Assembly: GCF_019083965.1 (NCBI RefSeq)
Contig: NZ_JAHRCY010000019.1
Span: forward strand, 103,757-167,756
From: Catellatospora tritici
GTDB lineage: Bacteria > Actinomycetota > Actinomycetes > Mycobacteriales > Micromonosporaceae
Length of the DNA: 64,000 bases
Reading direction: 5' to 3'
Made by a program: the position numbers and the translations under genes. Below are positions 36,588-44,225 of this stretch, in pieces. Under the pieces are notes generated by a model. It worked only from the letters and a program-made list of their open reading frames with translations, was not told the DNA's origin and made no database searches. The stretch's first letter is position 1, and every line of letters starts with the position of its first letter.

Positions 36588-37329
36588 GCAGCGCGGCGAG
36601 GATGAGGCGGGGCTCGGCCAGAGTCTGGCGGCCCTCGCCGAGCACGGCGCCCGGATCGGACGACTGAGCCCGGCCGAGCAGGTCCGCCACCGGGGCGAGC
36701 GGCGACGACGCAACGCCCGGCTGGGCACCGTGGCGGCCGGTGTCGCCGTGACCGCCGTGACGGTCGGGGTGTTCGCGCTGCGGGGGCAGCCCGGCGGGCA
36801 GGGCGTTCCGGTGGCGACGGCGCCCCCGCGGAGCTCGCCGTCGGCCGGGCCGTCGCCTTCGGTCACCCCGAGGGTCGACCCGTCGGCGGTGCCCGGATCC
36901 GGCGTTCCGACCCGCGATCGGGCCGTCTGGCTGCAGGCGACCGCGACCGACGGCTATCCCCTGCTCACCGCCCTGCCGGACGGCACGGTGGCGACGGTCA
37001 CGATGGACGAGGCGACCGATGGCGCCCTGTTCGCACTCGTCCCGATCTCCCCCGGCGCCGACGAGTACGTCCTGAAGACCGGCACCGTGGCGACCTGGGG
37101 TGAGCCGGGCTGCGCGGCGCTGGCGGCGACCAGCGTGACCATCGTCGCCTGCGACGTGGCACGCGACGAGCAGCGGGTGACCCTCGGCCGGGGCGGGCCG
37201 CCGTTCGAGGTGCTGCTCGGCGGCCGGGCGTTGGCGGTGACCCGGACCGGTGTGACCGCTGTCGCGCCGGGTCAGGGCACGCCGCTGACGTTCATCGTGC
37301 GGGGCAAGGCCCAGGACCCGTTCGACTAG
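36580..37329 (+). CDS. Single-pass membrane protein, candidate anti-sigma factor, 249 aa
   Basis: A short cytoplasmic N-terminus (1-46, with EQVRHRGERRRRNAR before the membrane) and one membrane helix (LGTVAAGVAVTAVTVGVFAL, about 48-67) are followed by a Pro/Ser linker and an exported domain (about 105-249). That domain is paralogous to the lipoprotein at 35392. No zinc-binding anti-sigma motif (HxxxCxxC) is present. The 8-nt overlap with the sigma gene and the topology argue that it holds or regulates the sigma factor. If so, its cytoplasmic part belongs to an unusual anti-sigma class. Function is an inference from context. Confidence 0.7.
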   Translation: MAEQRGEDEAGLGQSLAALAEHGARIGRLSPAEQVRHRGERRRRNARLGTVAAGVAVTAVTVGVFALRGQPGGQGVPVATAPPRSSPSAGPSPSVTPRVDPSAVPGSGVPTRDRAVWLQATATDGYPLLTALPDGTVATVTMDEATDGALFALVPISPGADEYVLKTGTVATWGEPGCAALAATSVTIVACDVARDEQRVTLGRGGPPFEVLLGGRALAVTRTGVTAVAPGQGTPLTFIVRGKAQDPFD

Positions 37330-37339
37330 GTCTGCCGGG

Positions 37340-37432
37340 CTTCGGTCCCGCCTCGCGCGGGGCGGGGCCGTCACCCGGGCGCCGGTTTCGTCGAGGTGAT
37401 CCTTCGGTCCCGCCTCGCGCGGGGCGGGGCCG
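37340..37432. repeat. 31-bp perfect direct repeat, each copy hairpin-forming
   Basis: Copies at 37340-37370 and 37402-37432 are identical, 31 nt apart. Each can fold because CGGTCCCGCCTCGCGC pairs with GCGGGGCGGGGCCG using G-U pairs. They fill the gap between the convergent anti-sigma candidate and the membrane glycosyltransferase-like gene, so they probably act as a tandem terminator that arose by duplication. Confidence 0.65.
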
Positions 37433-37446
37433 AAGCCTCAGGGTGG

Positions 37447-38997
37447 TCAGCGCGGGTCCGGGTCGGCGAGCCTGAGCAGGCGCTGCTTGCCGGGTCCGGC
37501 GACGATCTCCGTGGCCAGGGCGTCGGCCCAGGACCAGGTGCCGTGGGTGTCGATGATCCAGTGCACCCGGAACTGCCGGACCAGCTCCCGGCGGCGGGCC
37601 TCCGGGGTGCCGGGCGCGGTCAGCTCGGCCAGCGCCGCGTCGCGTTCCAGCAGGTCGGTGAGCTGGCCGGGCAGCGGGTGGGGCCACGGCGGCGTGACGA
37701 ACCGCACGCCGTGGGCGAGCAGGTTCCGGTCCAGCCCCACGGAGTCGGTGACGACCACATCCCCTGGGCTGAGGCGGTCGGTGAGCCAGGAGGTGCGGTC
37801 GGCGAACCGGACACTCTTGCCGTCCGGGACCATGACGACGGCGTTGAACTGGTAGTGCGCGCCCAGGGCGCAGCCCACCACGACTGCGGTGGCCCACGCG
37901 TAAAGCGCGATGGTGCGCGGGGACCGGGCGGGACCACCGCGGGTCGAGAGGGCGTCGGTCAGCTCGACCGCGAGGGCGACCTGGGCCGCCACCATCACCA
38001 GCGGCCAGGCGCGGCCGGTGGACCAGTGGCCGGTCAGCCCGCCCACCGCGACCACCGTCACGGCGAGGACGAACACGCACGCCAGCGGGTCCAGCAGTCG
38101 GCGGCGCACCCGGAGGGCGAGCGCGGGCAGGCAGAGGGCCAGCGGGAGGGCGTACACCGACCACAGGTGCTGGTAGAGCGGTCGGTGCACGTCGTCGAAC
38201 CCGCCGACCGCACCCCCGACCTCGAGCATCGAGTAGTACGGCCAGGCCAGGATCAGGGCCGCGGCGGCGGTGATCGCGGTGGCGACGCGGGCCGCCCGCA
38301 GGCCCCGCAGCCGGTGCAGCATGAGCCCCACGGCGGCGATGGCGGCTTCGAAGCCGGTGAACTGGTGGATCAGCGCGATGGTGCCGAAGAGCAGGCCGAT
38401 CAGGGCCCAGCGGCCGAACCGGGCATCGTCGGGCGTGCGCACCAGCAGGGCGAGCCAGAGGAGTGTCAGACCGAGGGCGACCGTGCTCGGGTACGGCATG
38501 ATGTACGGCAGCCCGCGCAGGTTGAGGAAGCCGCTCCACGACGGCGTGCCCGCCCCCCAGAGCAGCAGCAGGACGGCGACCGCCAGCACCGGCGCCCACC
38601 TGCTCGGGGTGAACGCCCGGACGAAGCAGCGGATGCCGTAGAGCAGGAACGCCACGCAGGCCGGCGCGGCGACGGTGAGCACCGTGACGGCCGTCGCGCC
38701 GGTGAGCCGGGCCACCAGACCGAGCAGCACGGTGTACGGGGAGTAGTACGGGCTGCCCAGGTCCGCGTCGATCATCGGGTCGCCGGGGTTGAGCAGGTCC
38801 TGCCGGAGCCGTTCGACGACCGCCGCGTGCAGGCCGAAGTCGCCGATCCACGGCTGCCGCCAGGCGATCAGCGCGGCGTAGGCGACGAGCACGGCGGAGA
38901 CGATCAGATACGGCGAGACCCGGACCCGCCGTGGCGGGCGGGGTGCCGCGGCCCGTTGCGGTGCGGCGACGGGTGGTGCTGCGTCAATGGCGGACAT
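37447..38997 (-). CDS. Polytopic membrane protein, GT-C glycosyltransferase-like, 516 aa
   Basis: About eleven hydrophobic segments are predicted, with a short Pro/Arg-rich cytoplasmic N-terminus. After the first helix comes an exported loop, WIGDFGLHAAVVERLRQDLL, followed by GSPYYSPYTVLLGLVARL. An acidic residue after helix 1 followed by a helical stack is the usual GT-C topology for polyprenyl-phosphate-sugar enzymes, but I do not recognise a named family. A soluble C-terminal part (about 400-516, DVVVTDSVGLDRNLLA) follows the last helix, as in some arabinosyl or mannosyltransferase-like proteins. The role is likely in cell-envelope glycan assembly. A second GT-C-like gene lies at 39918. 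Confidence 0.65.
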   Translation of the reverse strand: MSAIDAAPPVAAPQRAAAPRPPRRVRVSPYLIVSAVLVAYAALIAWRQPWIGDFGLHAAVVERLRQDLLNPGDPMIDADLGSPYYSPYTVLLGLVARLTGATAVTVLTVAAPACVAFLLYGIRCFVRAFTPSRWAPVLAVAVLLLLWGAGTPSWSGFLNLRGLPYIMPYPSTVALGLTLLWLALLVRTPDDARFGRWALIGLLFGTIALIHQFTGFEAAIAAVGLMLHRLRGLRAARVATAITAAAALILAWPYYSMLEVGGAVGGFDDVHRPLYQHLWSVYALPLALCLPALALRVRRRLLDPLACVFVLAVTVVAVGGLTGHWSTGRAWPLVMVAAQVALAVELTDALSTRGGPARSPRTIALYAWATAVVVGCALGAHYQFNAVVMVPDGKSVRFADRTSWLTDRLSPGDVVVTDSVGLDRNLLAHGVRFVTPPWPHPLPGQLTDLLERDAALAELTAPGTPEARRRELVRQFRVHWIIDTHGTWSWADALATEIVAGPGKQRLLRLADPDPR

Positions 38998-39070
38998 CTG
39001 GCTCTCCGGGGGCGAGGGGGTCGCCGCTCGGTGCGAGAGACCCGTACCGCGCCGCGAACGATCACCCTAC

Positions 39071-39475
39071 CTAAGTGCCGAGCTTCGCGGAGGCCAGCGC
39101 CGCGTCCACGATGACCTGCGCCTGCGCCGGGGTGACCGCGCCAAGGAGCAGCGGCCCCTGCAGGCCGCTGACCACGGCGTACAGCCCGATCGCGGCCTCC
39201 CGGTCGAAGGCTCGCTCGAAGAACGTGTACGCCCCGGCGTACGCGGCGCGCATGATCTCGGCCGCGGGCGGTTCGGTCGCGCTGTAGGCGAGCAGGGCCG
39301 TGGTGGCCGCGGAGGTCAGCCGCCGATCGTCGTCGAACGGAAGCATCTCGTCGATGATCACCCGGAGCCCGACGGCCCGGTCGGTGGGGTCGGGGGTGCG
39401 GGCCATGCGGGTCCGCAGCCTGACCGCGCTGATGAGCATGCCCGCCTCGGCCAGTCTGCTGGCCCTGCGGCACAT
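39071..39475 (-). pseudogene. TetR-family regulator, C-terminal fragment lacking the DNA-binding domain
   Basis: The 134 residues match the ligand-binding part of a TetR regulator (VIIDEMLPFDDDRRLTSAAT, YAGAYTFFERAF, AVVSGLQGPLLLG, then AQAQVIVDAALAS). The reading frame stays open upstream to about 39540 (IFSTDPNLMCRRASRLAEAG) but there is no helix-turn-helix; the sequence instead meets the truncated hydrolase on the other strand. The missing 5' end faces the missing 5' end of its neighbour, so one deletion probably removed both. It cannot bind DNA as it stands. Confidence 0.65.
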
Positions 39476-39542
39476 CAGGTTCGGGTCGGTGCTGAAGATG
39501 GGCCGCCTGGGGCACGGCGTCGACCGGGCGGGCCAGGAGTAG

Positions 39543-39902
39543 CGGATCGTCGACCTGCTGCGGATGCTCGCCTCACCTCGTGGCGCCTTCGACGAGGCAT
39601 GGGCGCGTGACGTGGCCCGCCGTGGCTACGACCGGCGGCCGTTCGACCCGAGAGCCGAGCGGCGGCAGCTGGCGGCGGGGCGCGGCAGCCGGAAGACGCT
39701 CGACCTGAGCCGGATCACCGCCCCGACGCTGATCGTCTACGGCGAGGACGATCCGCTGGTGCGGCCGAGCGGGCCGAAGGCCCTGGCGCGGGCGATCCCC
39801 GGGTCACGGCTGGTCGAATACCCGGGAATGGGTCACGACCTGCCGGAACCGCTGTGGGCGGACCTCGTCGGCGAGATGTCGCGGCACCTGCCCGGGAGGT
39901 GA
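39543..39902 (+). pseudogene. Alpha/beta hydrolase, C-terminal fragment
   Basis: From just after a TAG at about 39540 the frame reads RIVDLLRMLASPRGAFDEAW, then LDLSRITAPTLIVYGEDDPL and YPGMGHDLPEPLWADLV. This is the last third of an alpha/beta hydrolase, including the Asp strand (GEDD) and catalytic His (GMGH). The N-terminal core with the nucleophile serine is absent. An ATG at 39564 exists but has no clear ribosome site. It is head-to-head with a TetR fragment that also lost its 5' end, fitting a single deletion across a divergent regulator/enzyme pair. Confidence 0.65.
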
Positions 39903-39917
39903 CGCGCCCACCGGCCC

Positions 39918-41180
39918 TCAGCCGACGAAGTTGTTCTGGACGAAGGTCACCACCATGACGCCCTGCAGGCCGATCGCGGCGACCGGGTAGATCCGGTCGA
40001 AGGTCCGGCTGCCGCCCATCCGGGCCAGCACCAGGAACGCGGGAACGCACTCCAGGAAGTATCGCCAGACCGAGGCCAGCGGGTAGTAGTTGTGGACCGG
40101 GTTCACCACCGGCAGCAGCATCGCGGGCAGCGCGAACGCGATCAGGTAGTGCCCACCCCGCCCGAGCTTCCACGGCCCGACGACGGCCAGCGCCAGCAGC
40201 ACCAGCGAGCCGACCGAGGTCACCAGGTTCACCGTGTTGCGGACGGTGTCCGGGTGGGACATCGTGCCCTCGGAGATCAGCCGGACGACCTCGCGGTAGG
40301 TCGTCCACGGTGCCTGGTAGCCATCGCGGAACCAGTGCTTCTGCGCGTCCAGGAAGGCCGTCGCGTTGCCGAGCACCCGGTGCAGGTGCAGGGCGAACAG
40401 GACGACGCCCGCGGGCACGAGCAGCGCCGCCAGCACGTCCCACCGCACGCGCCGCACCGACCAGTCGCGCCGGCGCAGATACTCGTACCCGAAGGCCAGG
40501 CCCAGCAGCAGGCCGGTCAGCCGGGTCGCCCCCGCCAGGCCGCACAGCAGTCCCGCGTACCACCACCGGCCGCGCCGCATGCAGTAGAGCGCACCCACCG
40601 ACAGCGCCAGGAACAGCGATTCGTTGTACGCCGCGACCAGGTACAGCCCTGTCGGGAAGGCCAGCAGGTAGAACGCGGCCCGGCGACCGTGCTCGGCGTC
40701 GAGCAGCTCGGTGGCGAGCCGGTGCAGCAGGATGAGCGCGGCCAGGCACGCGAGCACCGACACCAGCATCGCGGCGTGGAAGGTGGTCAGCGTGGTGACC
40801 GTCCGCACGGCGCGCACCAGCATCGGATACAGCGGGAAGAACGCGGCCCGCAGCGGATCGGGCTGGTAGCCGGTGTCGGCGATGGGCAGATACCAGGCGA
40901 CGTCCCACCGGTTCCAGGCGTCGAGGGCGCCGCCGAGTCCGGTCGGCGGGTTGCCCGCCTTGGCCGGGAGGTCCTGTACGGGCAGCCAGGCGACATAGGT
41001 GGTGACGGCGTACAGCAGCAGGCCTGCCGCCCAGGTCACGAGTCCGGCGCGGGCCGACTCCCGCCAGCCCGACGCCACCGAGCGCGCCGGTTCGGTGGCG
41101 TCGGGCCGCTCGTCGGCCGCGGCCGCGCTCGCATCGACCTCTGTCGCTTCAGGCATGTCCGCGACGATAGCGGCGACCAT
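39918..41180 (-). CDS. PIG-V-like membrane mannosyltransferase, 420 aa
   Basis: Polytopic GT-C enzyme resembling bacterial PIG-V-type mannosyltransferases that use polyprenyl-phosphate-mannose. The exported loop after helix 1 has WNRWDVAWYLPIADTGYQPD, then LRAAFFPLYPMLVRAV, the family's W-D-x-x-W-Y and FFPLYP pattern. NESLFLALSVGALY and GLAGATRLTGLLLGLAFGYE are further typical segments. ATG 41180 is taken as start (Ala/Glu-rich tail of about 50 aa before helix 1); ATG 41156 is an alternative, and neither has a strong ribosome site. Downstream it meets the hydrolase fragment convergently. Role: envelope glycan or protein mannosylation (family inference). Confidence 0.8.
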   Translation of the reverse strand: MVAAIVADMPEATEVDASAAAADERPDATEPARSVASGWRESARAGLVTWAAGLLLYAVTTYVAWLPVQDLPAKAGNPPTGLGGALDAWNRWDVAWYLPIADTGYQPDPLRAAFFPLYPMLVRAVRTVTTLTTFHAAMLVSVLACLAALILLHRLATELLDAEHGRRAAFYLLAFPTGLYLVAAYNESLFLALSVGALYCMRRGRWWYAGLLCGLAGATRLTGLLLGLAFGYEYLRRRDWSVRRVRWDVLAALLVPAGVVLFALHLHRVLGNATAFLDAQKHWFRDGYQAPWTTYREVVRLISEGTMSHPDTVRNTVNLVTSVGSLVLLALAVVGPWKLGRGGHYLIAFALPAMLLPVVNPVHNYYPLASVWRYFLECVPAFLVLARMGGSRTFDRIYPVAAIGLQGVMVVTFVQNNFVG

Positions 41181-41215
41181 CTTTTTTGGACAGATACGAA
41201 CGGCTGAGCGCGACG

Positions 41216-41536
41216 TCAGTGGTGATGGTCGTGCTCGTGGTGGTCGTGGTGCTCGTGACCCGCGTGCTCGTGACCCGCGTGCTCGTGACCCGCGTGCTCG
41301 TGACCCGCGTGCGCGAGGGGCTTGGCGGCGACCCACGCGCGGGCGGACTCGGTGGCGTCGCGCAGCTCGGCCAGCAGCACCGCCAGCTCCTCGTGCCGCA
41401 TGTAGTTGGTCTCGGTGATCGAGTTGACGTGCTCACCCAGCCGGTCGGCCAGGGCGCGGATGCCGGTGAGCGCGTCGACGACGGTGGCGGTCTCCTGCTC
41501 GTTGAGATCACACATGCCGTCAACCGTACGCGCCAT
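41216..41536 (-). CDS. Small protein with His-rich metal-binding tail (HAGHE repeats), 106 aa
   Basis: A helical N-terminal part (about 8-70, QETATVVDALTGIRALADRL) is followed by a tail of four tandem HAGHE units and HHDHHEHDHHH, giving 16 His in about 31 residues. Such tails bind Ni, Co, Zn or Cu in metallochaperones and storage proteins. The gene starts 49 nt after the stop of the NicO-like transporter gene on the same strand, with its own promoter-like sequence at 41562-41589. The repeats are encoded by four near-identical 15-bp units (41249-41308). There is no signal peptide, so cytoplasmic metal buffering for the transporter is the likely role (inference). Confidence 0.75.
   Translation of the reverse strand: MARTVDGMCDLNEQETATVVDALTGIRALADRLGEHVNSITETNYMRHEELAVLLAELRDATESARAWVAAKPLAHAGHEHAGHEHAGHEHAGHEHHDHHEHDHHH
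41249..41308. repeat. Four tandem copies of a 15-bp unit
   Basis: The unit GTGCTCGTGACCCGC is repeated exactly four times. It encodes the HAGHE units of the His-rich protein on the minus strand. Copy number is likely to vary by slippage without breaking the frame. Confidence 0.9.
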
Positions 41537-41561
41537 CGACAGCCGTGGAATCCTTCTAATG

Positions 41562-41589
41562 GTTATAAATCATGGCATTCTGGTGTCAG
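41562..41589 (-). promoter_or_regulatory. Promoter-like AT-rich segment for the His-rich gene
   Basis: On the minus strand CTGACA (41584-41589) and TATAAC (41562-41567) are 16 nt apart, about 26 nt before ATG 41536. The AT-rich core (41560-41574) is also weakly dyadic, as metal-repressor boxes often are, though no specific regulator can be named. The -35 overlaps the stop codon of the upstream gene. Confidence 0.45.
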
Positions 41590-42242
41590 TGACCCAGCAG
41601 GGCCAGCGCGATCGTGATGGCGCCGGAGCTGATCAGCGCCACCGCCCACACCCGGTCCAGATCCAGCCACGACGACACCCGCAGCGCCCGCACCGCCAGC
41701 ACCTGCAGCACGACCAGCGCGATCGCGGCCGCCACGACCACCATCGCGGCGGTGTGCACCGCCGTCGCGGCCAACCCGGTCAGCGCCGACACCTGGCCGC
41801 CCGCCGCCACGGCACCGTGGTGGTGTCCCCCGGCCGCGGTCACCGGCACCGCGACCAGCACCGGCAGCAGCGCGAGCCCGGCGCCGTGCACCGACGACAT
41901 CAGGAACGACCAGCCCACCAGCTGCCGCCCGGTCGGCCGCAGCGCGCGCCAGTGCAGATGGCCCCCGGCCCGCAGCTGCCACAGCCCGAACCCGACCAGC
42001 AGCGCACCGCCGACGATCGCCACCAGCTGGGCGCCGCCGACCGACACCGCCAGGCCAACCAGGGTCGCCACCGCGAACACCGACAGCGCGTGTCCACCCG
42101 CGACCGGCAACAGCACCCGCAGCGCCGCGGTCCGGCTGCTCTCGCGCAACCCGGCCGCGACCGCGATCAACCACCCCATGCCCGGGTTGAGGCCGTGGAA
42201 AGCGCCCAGCCCGGCCAGGAGGATGTACTGCCACGCGCTCAT
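41586..42242 (-). CDS. NicO/UreH-like metal transporter or membrane protein, 218 aa
   Basis: Integral membrane protein with about six helices. The first helix carries GLGAFHGLNPGMGWLIAVAA, the H-x-x-N-P-G-M pattern seen in NicO/UreH-like nickel/cobalt proteins. A second GHALSVF motif and a loop AAGGHHHGAVAAGG rich in His suggest metal passage. The adjacent downstream gene encodes a His-rich soluble protein, which fits a Ni/Co (or similar) handling pair. ATG 42242 has GGGGGTG upstream; the ORF could begin at 42272 but lacks a site there. Whether it imports or exports, and which ion, is not determinable here. Confidence 0.68.
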   Translation of the reverse strand: MSAWQYILLAGLGAFHGLNPGMGWLIAVAAGLRESSRTAALRVLLPVAGGHALSVFAVATLVGLAVSVGGAQLVAIVGGALLVGFGLWQLRAGGHLHWRALRPTGRQLVGWSFLMSSVHGAGLALLPVLVAVPVTAAGGHHHGAVAAGGQVSALTGLAATAVHTAAMVVVAAAIALVVLQVLAVRALRVSSWLDLDRVWAVALISSGAITIALALLGH

Positions 42243-42363
42243 CACACCCCCGTCCCGCAGTGACATCGTCACCGGCTGGTCGGCGTCCTGTCACGGGTAG
42301 TCGCCCCATCGATACCGCTGGTTCCCGGCATTCTGTCGGCGGCCGGGCCTACGATCTGCGGCC

Positions 42364-44109
42364 ATGTACCTGGTCTACCGGTCGCACTACCACGGCCCGC
42401 TCAGCAAGCACGTCCGGCGGCTGCCCGACGACACCGTGCTGGACTGGTTCCGCCGCGGCTGGCACACCGAGGACCCCGAGAGGTGGACCGAGGAGGAACT
42501 GGACGACGACGTCTACGGCCTGACCTCGATCTTCGAGGCCGCCGCCGAGCACGACCTGCCCGAACCCCGCACCTGGGAGGAACTGTTCGCCCAGCTCTAC
42601 GAGCACCTGTGGCTGGAGGAGGACATGCCGGCGGCGCTGCGCTTCGACGGCCACGCCCTGCGCGCCAAGACCAACGACGACGAGGCACAGCTCGCCTACT
42701 TCTTCGTCGACGACGCGGCCGTGGCCGCCGACCCGCGCCGGTGGGCGTACCCGCTGCACGAGGCCTGGCCGCTGCCCGCGCACACCCTCGAGAACCCGGA
42801 CCCCGTCTTCGAGGCGGGCGCCCTGGCCCGCATCGTCGCGCTGCCAGGCGCCGACGGAACCGGCCGCACCTACGCGGTCGTGCTGGCCGACAACGACGAC
42901 GTATCGGGCGACAGCATGCGGTGCCCCCAACCGCTGATCTTCCCCGGCGTACGCCTGCCCGACCTGGCCCGGTGCCTGCGCCAGACCCCGCCGCAGGACT
43001 GCCGCGACTGGCCAGACCAGCTGCGGCTGCTGCGCACGCTGACCGTCGACGGCGAGCAGACCCTCCGACCGGCGCTGGAACGCGCCAACCGCTGGTGGCG
43101 AGCGGGCGCCGACGCCCTGCTCGACGGCACCACCGCCGGTCAGCCCGTACCCGACCGGCCCGACCGGGCGCCACACCGGCGCGACCCGGAGCAGACGCTG
43201 ATTGAGGTTGACGAGCATCTCGCGCAGATGGCGCTGCACGCCGACGAGTTCTTCGGCTTCGAGCAGTGGTTCCTGTTCGACGACGTGTGGGCGGACAGCC
43301 ACCCGGAACTGGCCGAATCGCTACTGCGCTACGCCACGCACTGGGACCCGCGGCAAGACGTCGGCATCCTGCCCTCACCCACCGGCGCCTCCACCGCGCT
43401 GCGCGAGGCGACCGCCCGCGTCCAACAGGTGTTCGCGCCCTACCGTGGCACCGATCCGGCCGAAGCCCCGACCGTCGAACCGCTCTGCGCCGCCGCCACG
43501 GCACCGACGCCCGCAGCGCTCAAGCGGCTGCTGCCCGCGCTGTTCAGACCGGTGACCACGTCCGCCGACCCGGCCGCCGCCACGGCCCTCTATGGCAGCC
43601 TCGACCGGCACGGCGCCCGGAGCTGGCCACCGGCGGAGCTCGCCGCCGTACGCTCGTTCGCCCGAGCCCACTGGGCGGCAGTCCTGTACGGCGTGCTGCC
43701 CGGCGACCCCGGCCGGCTACTGGCCGCCCTCACCCGGCTCGAACCGGACGTCTGCGACTACCTCTCCGCCTGGGAGAACTCCGACGACGTCGGCGCGATG
43801 ACGCACCTGGCCGCCTTCATCGACGCCAACGCGGCTGCCATCGTCGCGACCGAGCAACTGGCCGAACCGCTGCTTCACGACGGCTGCCCGACCGGCCTAC
43901 GCCAGATCGTGGCATGGCTCGCACTCGGCGAGTACCGCCGCCGCCATCACGATCACCTCGCCGCGCACCCCGGCGACCCCACCGCACCCGCCCGGGTCCG
44001 GATCATCGACAGCTGGACCGCGATGCACTCGAGCACCTGGGCGAAACTCGCAGCGGCCGCCCGCACAGCGACCCCAGACGGCGATCACCGCGACTCGAAC
44101 TCAGCTTGA
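42364..44109 (+). CDS. Uncharacterised 581-aa soluble protein
   Basis: I do not recognise this protein. It is soluble, acidic and Trp-rich, without a signal peptide or membrane helix. The first 120 residues (MYLVYRSHYHGPLSKHVRRL, then WFRRGWHTEDPERW) form a compact alpha/beta-looking part. The middle has a Pro/Arg-rich linker (about 258-275). The C-terminal half is helical and Ala-rich (LGEYRRRHHDHLAAHPGD near the end). Codon use and third-position GC are normal for the region, so it is a real gene. It begins 121 nt after the divergent transporter start and ends in a hairpin at 44107. It may be lineage-restricted. Confidence 0.75.
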   Translation: MYLVYRSHYHGPLSKHVRRLPDDTVLDWFRRGWHTEDPERWTEEELDDDVYGLTSIFEAAAEHDLPEPRTWEELFAQLYEHLWLEEDMPAALRFDGHALRAKTNDDEAQLAYFFVDDAAVAADPRRWAYPLHEAWPLPAHTLENPDPVFEAGALARIVALPGADGTGRTYAVVLADNDDVSGDSMRCPQPLIFPGVRLPDLARCLRQTPPQDCRDWPDQLRLLRTLTVDGEQTLRPALERANRWWRAGADALLDGTTAGQPVPDRPDRAPHRRDPEQTLIEVDEHLAQMALHADEFFGFEQWFLFDDVWADSHPELAESLLRYATHWDPRQDVGILPSPTGASTALREATARVQQVFAPYRGTDPAEAPTVEPLCAAATAPTPAALKRLLPALFRPVTTSADPAAATALYGSLDRHGARSWPPAELAAVRSFARAHWAAVLYGVLPGDPGRLLAALTRLEPDVCDYLSAWENSDDVGAMTHLAAFIDANAAAIVATEQLAEPLLHDGCPTGLRQIVAWLALGEYRRRHHDHLAAHPGDPTAPARVRIIDSWTAMHSSTWAKLAAAARTATPDGDHRDSNSA

Positions 44110-44169
44110 TCGCCGTCTGCGGTCACGACGTAGGTCCGAACCGTCCAATCTGACCGCACACGGCGATCA
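44107..44169. terminator. Inverted repeat after the 581-aa gene
   Basis: TGATCGCCGTCTGCGGTCA (44107-44125) pairs with 44151-44169 with one mismatch; the loop is 25 nt. It overlaps the stop of the plus-strand gene. Most likely a terminator. Confidence 0.6.
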
Positions 44170-44185
44170 GGCCGGCAGCCCCACA

Positions 44186-44221
44186 GCGCGCCACCCGCGA
44201 CCACGATCGCGGGTGGCGCGC
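44186..44221. terminator. Perfect 15-bp hairpin at the end of the sugar ABC operon
   Basis: GCGCGCCACCCGCGA (44186-44200) and TCGCGGGTGGCGCGC (44207-44221) enclose a 6-nt loop. It lies 4 nt past the stop of the minus-strand permease gene at 44226, where a factor-independent terminator is expected. Confidence 0.8.
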
Positions 44222-44225
44222 CGGG

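Noticed and set aside
41249..41308. Short tandem repeats as a CRISPR-like array
   Set aside because: The 15-bp units have no spacers and are simply codons for HAGHE units.
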